The notes under the pieces: generated by a model
What the model saw: only the letters and a program-made list of their open reading frames with translations
What the model was told of the DNA's origin: nothing
The model's database searches: none
Translations under genes and position numbers: made by a program
Assembly: GCA_020073165.1 (NCBI GenBank)
Contig: JAIQFP010000008.1
Span: forward strand, 1-64,000
Origin: Terriglobia bacterium
GTDB taxonomy: Bacteria > Acidobacteriota > Terriglobia > Terriglobales > Acidobacteriaceae
Length of the DNA stretch: 64,000 nt
Direction: 5' to 3'
Shown: positions 56,423 to 64,000 of the stretch, in pieces
How positions within the stretch are numbered: position 1 is the first letter of the stretch
Layout of the letters: each line of letters begins with the position of its first letter

Positions 56423-59400
56423 TTACGCCGTGGCACGGACTTCCTCGTGAGCCTGGGGCGGCATGCTTTCGAGGCAGGCCTTCAGCTGCTTGGCAATCGT
56501 GGTCACATTCGGTGGCAGCAACAGATGTTTGTGGTCGCCTGGGACCTCGTATAGCTCAACTCCCGCGGAGATACGACGCCATCCTAGATAAGGATCATCC
56601 AGCGGGCCCTGCGGCCTTTGCCTGGGACGGAACAACACGATCCGGCCGGGATAGGGATCGGCTGGGCCCGAGGTCAGCGCGGCTTTCGCGGTCAGAAAGG
56701 CTGCCTGGCGCAACACTCTCGGAAGCGGCCAGCCCATGCGCACATAGAAACTATGGGCTCTCCACCAAAGCTGCGTCTTGAAGTGCCAGCGCAGGGTGCG
56801 CGCCCGATCTTTCAGGTACCACAGTCTCTGAAGATTGTCAGCATGAACCAGGTTGTCCATATGCCATTTCAGGTGTCCGGCGCGGCGGCGCCAGCGCACC
56901 ATTCTGCTGGGCCTCTCGGTGAGGTATGCGGGCGCGAAGCTGTCTAAGATCACCAGCAGCGCGACTTTCTCCCCCTGCCGGATTAGTTCGCTGGCGATGG
57001 AAAACGACACCCACCCTGCCATGCAGGTGCCACCTAACAGATACGGCCCATGTGGTTGGATCTCCCGAACCTTGGCCGCCAGCTCTGCGGCGATGTCCCG
57101 CATGGTTCGCTCCGTCTGCCGCTCGTACAGGTTTTCACAGAGCACCACATAAACCGGCTGCTCTGCCCCGAGTTCCTCACCCAGGTGATGGTAGCCCATT
57201 CGTTCTTCCACGAAGAAGAACGGCGTTCGCGATGGGTCGCCGGGCTGCACCTCCACAATCCAGGGTGATGATCGCTGATTCTGACGCAGGACGGACGCCA
57301 TCAGCTCCAGAGTCGGAGCCTGAAACAGCACGCTCAGCGCCAGACGCTGGTTGAATTCCTTTTCGATGCGCGCAAACAACGCGGCCCCGAGAACGGAATG
57401 TCCGCCGAGACCGAAGAAGTCGTCGGTAGCCCCGACTCGAGACACTTTGAGCGTTTCTTCCCAGATCCTGGCCAAACGGATTTCCACGGGCCCCCGCGGC
57501 GCAACGTAGGATGCCGCGGGTGGTTTGAAATCCGGTTCAGGCAGTGCCCGCCAGTCCAGCTTGCCAGTGGAAGTTCGCGGCAAAACGTCCAGGGAAACAA
57601 ACGCCGACGGAACCATGTACTCTGGCAGCCTGGCACGGGAGAAACTCCGCAGACCCGGAACCGGGCCCTGCGCGCAGCCTGCCTGGCAGGGTGCGGAATC
57701 GTCGGGTGCGGCGTCCTCCGCATCCTCGACTTGCAGTGGACCCTGCCGAGGGACGATGTAAGCCACTAAGCGCTGACCACCGGAACCATCGTTCCGCGGA
57801 ACCACCGCAATCTGATCAACGTTGGGATGCTCCGCCAGAACCGATTCCACTTCCCCAGGTTCGACACGATTACCACGAATCTTGATCTGGCGGTCGGCGC
57901 GCGCAACGAATTCCAGGCTTCCGTCGTAGCGTTGCCGCACCAGGTCACCCGTCCGGTACAAGCGCGCACCAGCCTCGGCTGAGAAAGGATCGTGCACAAA
58001 GTTGTGGGAGTTGAGTTCTTCCGAACCGAGGTAGCCGCGACCCACGCCCGCTCCGCCAATGTACAGCTCACCCGCGACCCCTATCGGCACAGGTTGACCG
58101 TACGCATCCAGCACATACATTCGCACATTGGGGATGGGGCGCCCTAAGGGAACAATTCCCCGGTCTGTGGGATCGACTTCATGTACAAACGACCACACGG
58201 TGGTTTCGGTGGGACCGTAGATGTTCCATAGTGAGGCGCATCGGGACAACAACTGATCTGCCAGCCCACGAGACAGAACCTCGCCGCCGCAGAGAGCCTT
58301 CAATCCTGGACTCTTGTCCCAGCCCGCCGCCAGCAGCAGTTTCCAGGAAGTGGGCGTGGCCTGCATCACCGTTGCTCCCGACCGGCCGAGTACCTCCAGC
58401 AAACGGTGCGCGTCCATGACATCTTCCCGGTGAGCGATCACGATGCGCGCCCCCACGGTGAGCGGGAGCAGAAGCTCCAGCACAGAAGGGTCGAAGGTAA
58501 TCGTCGTGGTCGCGAGCACGACATCCTTGGCCGAGAGCCCTGGGCGTTTCTGCATCGCAAACAGGAAATTGACCAGGTTGCAGTGCTCCATTTGCACACC
58601 CTTGGGCCGGCCCGTCGATCCCGAGGTGTGGATCACATATACCAGGTTGTCTGGCCGCACCGTGCGCGGCGGGTTGGTGTCGCTTTCCAGCGCGATCAGC
58701 GGCCAAATCGTGTCCAGCGGGATCACTGCCAGCAAGTCCGGCAAGAACACATCCCCGGCAAACTTCTCTTGCGTAATCAGGGTGTGAGCCGCGCTTTCGA
58801 GCAAAATATCCTCACGGCGCTGCGCCGGATGAGACGGGTCTAGCGGAACGTAAGCGCCTCCCGCCTTAAGGACCGCCAGCATCGCGACCACCATGGCAGG
58901 GGACGGTTCCAGACAGATTCCGACGAGCACTTCCGGGCCCACACCCCGTTTTGCCAGGTAGGCTGCCAACCGGTTGGCGCGCGCGTTGAGCTCGCGGTAG
59001 CTGAGCCGCTCTTCATCAAATTCGATTGCAATGCTCTCAGGGGCTCGCCGTACCTGCTCCTCTACGAGATCTTGCACGCACATATTGACCGGGTAGGTCT
59101 CCACCGTCTCCTTCCAGCCGCACAGCATCTGCTTGCATTCGGACTCGGTCAGCAAAGGCAAGCGCGAGATGCGGCTGTTGCTCTCGGCCACAATTCCTGC
59201 CAGCAGCGTCTCGTACATGGCAAGCATGCGGCGGGCGGTGCCGGCCTCGAACAGATCGGAGTTGTATTCCAGCGCCAGACGAAACCCCTCTGGATGGTCA
59301 ATCACACTCAAATTCAGGTCAAACCTGGCCGCCCCGTTATGCACGGGAGACTCCGTCGCCTCCACTCCCACCAACTGAAGCTCGTGCCACGAGGCATGCT

Positions 59401-60643
59401 CGGCATTGAGGATGACCTGGAAAACCGGATTCCTGCCCGGGGCTCGCTTGGGTCGCAGCTCCGCGACAATCTCTTCAAAAGGCAGGTCTGGGTAGGCATA
59501 CGCTCCCAGAACGACGGTCCGCACTCGCTTCAGCAATTCTCCAAATGTGGGATCGCCATGCAGGGCGGTTCGTAGCGCCATCATGTTGGAGAAGTACCCC
59601 ATCGAGCGGGAGATTGCCTCGCCGCTTCGATTGGTCATCGAAGCCCCAACCACGACGTCTTCCTGCCCGGTTAGCCGGAGCAAAAGCACCTGCATGGCAG
59701 CCAGCAGGGTCATGAAGTTGGTTACACCGTGCTCCCGGCCCACAAGCTTGAGGTCGGCGCTCAATTGATTCGACAACTGGCGATACACGTTTCCACCGCG
59801 GAAGCTCACCGCCGGGCGCGGATGATCGGCCGGCAAGTCCAACGCAGAAGAAACGCCCTTCAACTGCTGCAACCAGTACGCCAGTTGCTTCTGCCGGCGC
59901 TCGTTTGTAAGTATTTCCTTTTGCCACAAAGTGAAATCCCGGCACTGCACCGCGGGCTCGGGAATCTCAGTGGGAACACCCGCGGTGATTCCCGAATAAA
60001 ATTGCGCGAGTTCCTGGAGCAGGATTCCCATGGAAGGGCCGTCGGCTGCGATGTGATGCACCGTGAGCACAAAGAGGTGCTCATCCTGGCGCAAGCGGAA
60101 CAAGGCCGCGCGCAGCATCAGATCGTGGGACAAATCGAAGGGCCTCTGGACCTCCGCATCGATGCGCCGCTGGAGTTCAGCGTCCCGTGCCGCAGGAGGA
60201 ATCGGCTCCAGGTCGACCACCGTCAGGGTCAACGATTGCTCGGTGACGACTTGGACAGGTTGGCCCTCACGCATGCAAAAGCACGTACGCAGCGCTTCGT
60301 GGCGTCGAATGATTTCATTCAGGCTTCCTGCCAGTGCCACAACGTTGACCGTGCCGGCCAGGCGCCATGCCAGCGGGACGTTGTACGCCACCGAGCCCGA
60401 GCCCAGTTGTGACACAAACCACAACCGCTGTTGTCCAAATGAAAGGCCTACTGGCTCGCTGATGGAGCAGCGGGTGATGGGCGGGTATTTCGGAAGGTCG
60501 TGGACCAGGGCTTTCCAGCTGAATGCAGCCGGCGCGGGCTTGCCGGAAGGCTTCTCGCGACGTGGTACACCTGTAACCTGCGACGCAGCAGGCAGAGCAG
60601 TCTGGCTGGGGTGGTATGCACCGTCATCTCGCGGCTCAATCAT
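56423..60643 (-). CDS. Single-module NRPS: C-A-T-TE
   Basis: This 1406-residue protein has: condensation domain (about 55-490) with HHIAADG (196-202); adenylation domain (about 520-1040) with HTSGSTGRPKG near 672-682, NIYGPTETTVWS (807-818), TGDLVRQRYDGS and core Lys1028 in RTSTGKLDWR; carrier domain with phosphopantetheine Ser1083 in LGGHSVLG; thioesterase (about 1135-1390) with GGTCMAG (Cys1207 in the Ser place), acid in VILDSFAP and His in GDHKHLL. One amino acid would be activated, condensed with an acyl or aminoacyl donor and released. The substrate cannot be stated with confidence. Genes nearby supply a carrier, a sulfotransferase and an oxygenase. Confidence 0.9.
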   Translation of the reverse strand: MIEPRDDGAYHPSQTALPAASQVTGVPRREKPSGKPAPAAFSWKALVHDLPKYPPITRCSISEPVGLSFGQQRLWFVSQLGSGSVAYNVPLAWRLAGTVNVVALAGSLNEIIRRHEALRTCFCMREGQPVQVVTEQSLTLTVVDLEPIPPAARDAELQRRIDAEVQRPFDLSHDLMLRAALFRLRQDEHLFVLTVHHIAADGPSMGILLQELAQFYSGITAGVPTEIPEPAVQCRDFTLWQKEILTNERRQKQLAYWLQQLKGVSSALDLPADHPRPAVSFRGGNVYRQLSNQLSADLKLVGREHGVTNFMTLLAAMQVLLLRLTGQEDVVVGASMTNRSGEAISRSMGYFSNMMALRTALHGDPTFGELLKRVRTVVLGAYAYPDLPFEEIVAELRPKRAPGRNPVFQVILNAEHASWHELQLVGVEATESPVHNGAARFDLNLSVIDHPEGFRLALEYNSDLFEAGTARRMLAMYETLLAGIVAESNSRISRLPLLTESECKQMLCGWKETVETYPVNMCVQDLVEEQVRRAPESIAIEFDEERLSYRELNARANRLAAYLAKRGVGPEVLVGICLEPSPAMVVAMLAVLKAGGAYVPLDPSHPAQRREDILLESAAHTLITQEKFAGDVFLPDLLAVIPLDTIWPLIALESDTNPPRTVRPDNLVYVIHTSGSTGRPKGVQMEHCNLVNFLFAMQKRPGLSAKDVVLATTTITFDPSVLELLLPLTVGARIVIAHREDVMDAHRLLEVLGRSGATVMQATPTSWKLLLAAGWDKSPGLKALCGGEVLSRGLADQLLSRCASLWNIYGPTETTVWSFVHEVDPTDRGIVPLGRPIPNVRMYVLDAYGQPVPIGVAGELYIGGAGVGRGYLGSEELNSHNFVHDPFSAEAGARLYRTGDLVRQRYDGSLEFVARADRQIKIRGNRVEPGEVESVLAEHPNVDQIAVVPRNDGSGGQRLVAYIVPRQGPLQVEDAEDAAPDDSAPCQAGCAQGPVPGLRSFSRARLPEYMVPSAFVSLDVLPRTSTGKLDWRALPEPDFKPPAASYVAPRGPVEIRLARIWEETLKVSRVGATDDFFGLGGHSVLGAALFARIEKEFNQRLALSVLFQAPTLELMASVLRQNQRSSPWIVEVQPGDPSRTPFFFVEERMGYHHLGEELGAEQPVYVVLCENLYERQTERTMRDIAAELAAKVREIQPHGPYLLGGTCMAGWVSFSIASELIRQGEKVALLVILDSFAPAYLTERPSRMVRWRRRAGHLKWHMDNLVHADNLQRLWYLKDRARTLRWHFKTQLWWRAHSFYVRMGWPLPRVLRQAAFLTAKAALTSGPADPYPGRIVLFRPRQRPQGPLDDPYLGWRRISAGVELYEVPGDHKHLLLPPNVTTIAKQLKACLESMPPQAHEEVRATA

Positions 60644-60758
60644 GGGAGACCCGTGGCCGTACTAATTGAGCTCGATCCTGACGCATGTCTTTCCCCAAGC
60701 AAGCAGCGGGATTTTATGTCGGCTTGGACCCAGATCACAAGGGGTAATCGCAGCCCGT

Positions 60759-60774
60759 GTGAAAAGTTTTGCAT
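60759..60774 (-). promoter_or_regulatory. Shared 16-bp motif upstream of the NRPS gene
   Basis: The minus strand reads ATGCAAAACTTTTCAC, 15 of 16 bases identical to 54160-54175, 116 bp before the NRPS start and in the same orientation relative to its gene. On the plus strand a TTGACA is at 60777-60782, but its -10 is poor. Confidence 0.45.
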
Positions 60775-60845
60775 GTTGACATGGGTGCGGGGCCCCCGAA
60801 TACGGACCCATGTGAAATCCGTGTTCGCGCTGTTTCGCCGGTTAT

Positions 60846-61120
60846 GATCAGGGTACGCGACAGTACGTCACCCAGGGGACCGTTTCAAGAAGAGTTTCGG
60901 AAGTTTGCCCAAACCCACGCGCTCCCGCTGATTGAAAGTGACCAGGTGTTGACCAACCCTGCGTCACCAACCAACGACATGGGAACCTACTTTCAGGACC
61001 AATGTCATATGACGGAGGTCGGTACAGAGAAATTCGGCCAGGGGCTGGCGGAATTTCTCTCCTGGACCTCTGGGTTGTTGCTGGTCACCTCAGAATGGAT
61101 CTTCGAGGAGCCGGGCGATG
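60846..61120 (+). pseudogene. SGNH/GDSL hydrolase, C-terminal remnant
   Basis: One plus-strand frame reads RGPFQEEFRKFAQTHALPLI, then TYFQDQCHMTEVGTEKFGQG and LAEFLSW. This is the C-terminal end of a GDSL/SGNH esterase, where Asp and His of DxxH form the catalytic dyad. No N-terminal block with GDSL is found upstream in any frame, so the gene is truncated. It may be a former cluster tailoring gene. No other feature is seen in the gap 60775-61246. Confidence 0.5.
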
Positions 61121-61246
61121 AAGGGTTCCCGGCAAACCGAACTGCCGAAATCGAAACCAGCGCGACGAAAGCGGGAACAAAGCTAACCGGCTCTGGGTTG
61201 GCTAGCGGCTGTGGTGCGCCTGCTCTGCCCCCGAGACCTTCTCTGC

Positions 61247-61633
61247 TTAGGCGTAGTCGATGGGATGGCGTTCCAGCCAGTGCTCGTCGCGCACTCGACC
61301 GATGTTCTTCAAGGCGCCCGAAGCCACGCTCGCGGTCAAACGACGACTCTCCCAGGCAACACCTACACCAAAGCCGAGTGCCCCACCCAGCAAACCGCAC
61401 GCCAATGCCCTGCCCGCGGAATGGCGCTGGTTTCCTGGGTAGCTACCCAACAAGCCCAGGCACGCTCCAATGGCAGCGGGTCTCAGTGCCTGCCGCACCG
61501 AATCGTTCAGAAAGGGAGCCAGCGGACTTCCCTCCAGGAATGCTTCCTCCCCGGAACGCGCCCCTTCCAGTCCGGAATTCACAAGCTTCCGGCAGTAATC
61601 AACATTCGAACTTAGCCAGCTGTGTGAGCTCAT
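61247..61633 (-). CDS. Conserved hypothetical protein with glycine-rich membrane segment
   Basis: ATG 61633 has GAGGGACTT upstream. The 128-residue protein starts MSSHSWLSSNVDYCRKLVNS and has two glycine-rich hydrophobic stretches: LRPAAIGACLGLLGSY and GRALACGLLGGALGFGVGVA, then a basic tail RRLTASVASGALKNIGRVRD. No enzyme motif. A longer frame to 61777 is not supported by its codon quality. The 410-bp stretch 61634-62043 upstream shows no gene or clear signal. Confidence 0.55.
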   Translation of the reverse strand: MSSHSWLSSNVDYCRKLVNSGLEGARSGEEAFLEGSPLAPFLNDSVRQALRPAAIGACLGLLGSYPGNQRHSAGRALACGLLGGALGFGVGVAWESRRLTASVASGALKNIGRVRDEHWLERHPIDYA

Positions 61634-62043
61634 AAGTCCCTCGAACCGGGCACAAGGCTTCGACACTGTCAGTCTCAGCCAATCGGACCGAACCGGCTGT
61701 GACGCCTGACTGCCACGCAGGTGACAAGCGGCTCCGCGCCCGAGCCCGCTATCACTTCGCAACGTGCTGCCCCTCACAGATTCCCACTTCGGATTGAACT
61801 AACTTGAACTTGTTCTCCCGGAAGGGTGCCAGGCCAGGTCTGGTGCTCCTCGGCCACGCCGTTCTTATAGAGGTTCTGTTCTGCTGGCTTGTTGCAACGC
61901 CCCCAACTCTCGGGCGGTGGGTGCTGGCAGGCCAACCGTATCTGACTACGGTGCCATTCCGGATAAGAACAATTGCACTCCGGTCATTCGACCTTCAGCG
62001 CACCTCACCGCGAAGAGCGGCCGGATGACAAACTGCGAGCATC

Positions 62044-64000
62044 ATGCTGGAAGGCATCCAGTCACCCGCACAAGCGACCTACTGGTTGGTCTCAGGACAA
62101 ACCCTGTTCCTGGTGATTCACCTTCTGGGCCTGGCGTGCTTCGCCTACATCGTGGCCAGGCGCTTGACGCCGCTGTTTCGGGCGCAAAGTGATTTCCGTT
62201 TTGATCGGCCATTCACCCGCCTAGGGAAGGTGCTGAAATTCTGGCTGGGACAGTGGCGGCACCCGCGCTACCGCGCCGCAGGAATCATGCATATCCTGAT
62301 TTTTGCGGGCTTCATTTTGCTGGCGACACGTGCCTTCTCACTCGTCCTGGGGATCGCGGACCGCGTGGCGCTGCCCGAAGGCATCGGCCACCTATACGAC
62401 ATTATTAAGGACTACGCCACCACTATTGTCTTCGTCTGCATGGTGATCGCCGCCGGGCGCCGCCTGGTCTTCAAGCCCGCCCGCTACGCGGTGCCCGCAC
62501 GCTACGGCAAGGCCCACACGGCGGACGCTATCTTCCTTCTCGCGCTCATTGCCCTGCTGATGGTGGGTGACAGCCTGTTCGCCGCCAGCAAAGCCGCCTT
62601 TCAGACCCGCCTGGGACAGCCCGTGGACTTCCTGGCAGTGCTCTCGCTGCCCTGGATGTTGAAGAACGTTCTTCTCTCGGCTTCATTGCCGACGCTTCAG
62701 CACCTTCACCTCGGCGGCTTCCTTGCGCATGATCTGACCTTCTTCTTTCTACTGTGCTACCGGCCCTTCGGCATTCAGTTCCACGTGGAAACCTCTTTAT
62801 TCACTGTCTTCTTCGCCAAGCTGGACCGCGGGACTCTAAAGCCGGTTAGGTGGGATGTTTCCGACGAGCACCTCGACCAGGTGAAATCGTTCGGGGTGAA
62901 GACATTCGAAGACTTCACCTGGAAGCACATGCTGGATTTCTATTCTTGCGCCGACTGCGGCCGCTGTTCCGATAATTGCCCGGCCAACGCGGTAGGTAGG
63001 CCGTTGTCCCCGAGGTTCATCACCATCAAGGCCCGGGACTACGCCTTCCAGCACTACCCGATGCTCGGCAAGGCGGGCAATGGCAAGGCGCTGATCGGCA
63101 ACCTCTATACAGAGGATGAAATCTGGTCGTGCACCACCTGTGGCGCGTGCGAAGAGGAATGCCCGCTGCTGGTCGAGTACATCGACAAGATTGTAGACCT
63201 GCGCCGCGGCATGGTGGATGACGGCAACGTTCCGCAATCCCTGCAGAAACCCCTGAAGGCGCTCGAGAGCCGTGGCAATCCCTACGGCAAGATGGAGAAG
63301 AAAAAAGTCGACTGGACCAGGGACAGAGAGTTTCAGCAGACCTGCGACGTCAAGATCCTCGACGGGAAGAACGGCGCTGACACACTCTACTTTGTCGACA
63401 GCATCACCTCCTACGACGACCGCATGCAGGCGATCGGCCGGGCTACGGCAAGGATTCTCGACCATGTGGGAACAAGTTTCGGAATCCTGGGCGCCGCAGA
63501 AAAAGACAGCGGTCATGATGTCCGCCGCTTCGGCGAAGAGACTCTCTTCATGGCCCTGCGTGACCACAACGTGAATGCCATCAAGGACTGCGGAGTTAAA
63601 CGGATCGTCACTGCCGATCCTCACGCTTACAACGCGCTGAAGCACGACTACAAAGATGTACCACCGGTGGAGCACATCAGCCAGGCAATCGCCCGCGAAG
63701 TGAAGGCCGGTAAGATCAAGTTCAATCCTGTCGAGAATGGAAACGTCTACACCTATCACGATCCCTGCTATCTGGGACGGCATAACCAGGTCTATGACGA
63801 CCCCCGCGATGTCCTCGACGCCATCCCCGGGTTGAAGCGGGTCGAGATGACCCGCTCCCGCGACCGCTCGTTCTGCTGCGGCGGCGGCGGGCTGATGTTG
63901 TTCTACGAGCCCAAAGAAGATCAGCGCATCGGCGTGAAGCGGGTGCAGATGGCCGCCGAGGCCGGTGCCAATGTGATCGTAACGGCCTGCCCGTTCTGCA
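62044..64000 (+). CDS. Membrane-bound iron-sulfur reductase (HdrD/GlpC-like, ETF-linked type), partial
   Basis: The frame from ATG 62044 stays open for 652 codons to the window edge. It starts with about five hydrophobic helices (LVIHLLGLACFAYIVARRL, AAGIMHILIFAGFILLATRA, DAIFLLALIALLMVGDSLF) as in NarI/cytochrome-type anchors. Two [4Fe-4S] motifs follow: CADCGRCSDNCP (near 301) and CTTCGACEEECP (near 362). Then a CCG domain with YHDPCYLGRHNQVYDD and CCGGGG (near 610), and TACPFC at the edge. Family members pass electrons from ETF or a heterodisulfide-type partner to quinone. No ribosome site is clear; the C-terminus is outside the window. Confidence 0.85.
   Translation, partial: MLEGIQSPAQATYWLVSGQTLFLVIHLLGLACFAYIVARRLTPLFRAQSDFRFDRPFTRLGKVLKFWLGQWRHPRYRAAGIMHILIFAGFILLATRAFSLVLGIADRVALPEGIGHLYDIIKDYATTIVFVCMVIAAGRRLVFKPARYAVPARYGKAHTADAIFLLALIALLMVGDSLFAASKAAFQTRLGQPVDFLAVLSLPWMLKNVLLSASLPTLQHLHLGGFLAHDLTFFFLLCYRPFGIQFHVETSLFTVFFAKLDRGTLKPVRWDVSDEHLDQVKSFGVKTFEDFTWKHMLDFYSCADCGRCSDNCPANAVGRPLSPRFITIKARDYAFQHYPMLGKAGNGKALIGNLYTEDEIWSCTTCGACEEECPLLVEYIDKIVDLRRGMVDDGNVPQSLQKPLKALESRGNPYGKMEKKKVDWTRDREFQQTCDVKILDGKNGADTLYFVDSITSYDDRMQAIGRATARILDHVGTSFGILGAAEKDSGHDVRRFGEETLFMALRDHNVNAIKDCGVKRIVTADPHAYNALKHDYKDVPPVEHISQAIAREVKAGKIKFNPVENGNVYTYHDPCYLGRHNQVYDDPRDVLDAIPGLKRVEMTRSRDRSFCCGGGGLMLFYEPKEDQRIGVKRVQMAAEAGANVIVTACPFC

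Noticed and set aside
61804-62028. 74-codon plus-strand frame before the iron-sulfur reductase gene
   Set aside because: No ribosome site or family pattern; ends before the real gene and has poor codon quality.

Overview
The window looks like a chromosomal segment of an Acidobacteriota bacterium (Terriglobia/Koribacter-like). This is inferred from gene content: two Pkn-type Ser/Thr kinases with TPR or TolB-propeller tails, a winged-helix/TM/TPR regulator, DUF2934, a large BNR-repeat secreted protein, a PIG-L hydrolase, many small conserved acidobacterial-type proteins, and dispersed hairpin repeats in the intergenic DNA.

Layout. 1-10.8 kb is an accessory island. It holds an IS481-type transposase end. 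Next is an IS1595-type transposase unit with a Cas2-like gene and a VapB45/VapC45-like toxin-antitoxin pair, bounded by near-perfect 21-bp inverted repeats that double as promoter -35 regions. Then comes a complete CBASS anti-phage locus (CapP peptidase and CapH repressor divergent from Cap5 HNH-SAVED nuclease, CD-NTase and an E2-only 'short type II' protein). A PhoD phosphatase, a Phd/VapC pair and a DUF1801 gene broken by a hairpin mini-element follow. Copies of a GGGGACAGACGGGACG-type repeat flank the CBASS and PhoD block. 10.8-20.8 kb carries DUF2934, a kinase-TPR protein, a PIG-L protein, an APC permease, an MFS exporter and a DinB-like protein. 20.8-27.7 kb is amino-acid metabolism: thrB, thrC, a cupin, an aminotransferase and an SDR on the minus strand, then a cystathionine gamma-synthase-type enzyme and a cytochrome c. 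27.9-44.8 kb is mostly housekeeping: a second kinase, a D-2-hydroxyacid dehydrogenase, gpmI with overlapping hicBA, eno, nadK, tlyA, a YebC-type regulator, purQ, an oxidoreductase and an aldo/keto reductase. It also contains a redoxin gene with an in-frame TGA that is very probably a selenocysteine codon. 44.9-45.4 kb holds a 38-aa protein and a highly structured, gene-free stretch that may be a non-coding RNA. 45.4-53.9 kb has secreted beta-propeller proteins, tRNA-Leu(UAA), a transmembrane regulator and tRNA-Lys(UUU). 54.2-60.8 kb is a compact biosynthetic cluster: acyl carrier protein, sulfotransferase, JmjC-like oxygenase and a one-module C-A-T-TE NRPS. The two divergent outer promoters share a 16-bp motif. 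The window ends inside a membrane-bound iron-sulfur reductase gene.

How the genes fit together. The CBASS locus is self-contained: CapH represses, CapP would relieve repression on DNA damage, the cyclase makes a cyclic nucleotide, Cap5 degrades DNA and the E2 protein would conjugate the cyclase. The thr/met genes form a branch from homoserine to threonine and cystathionine. In the NRPS cluster the free ACP could supply an acyl or aminoacyl unit to the C domain, the TE would release the product, and the oxygenase and sulfotransferase would decorate it.

The strongest candidates for follow-up are the selenoprotein redoxin (35488-35994), the CapHP-controlled short type II CBASS (3293-7172), the IS1595 unit with passenger genes (326-3008), the structured RNA candidate (45125-45410) and the NRPS cluster with its shared upstream motif.
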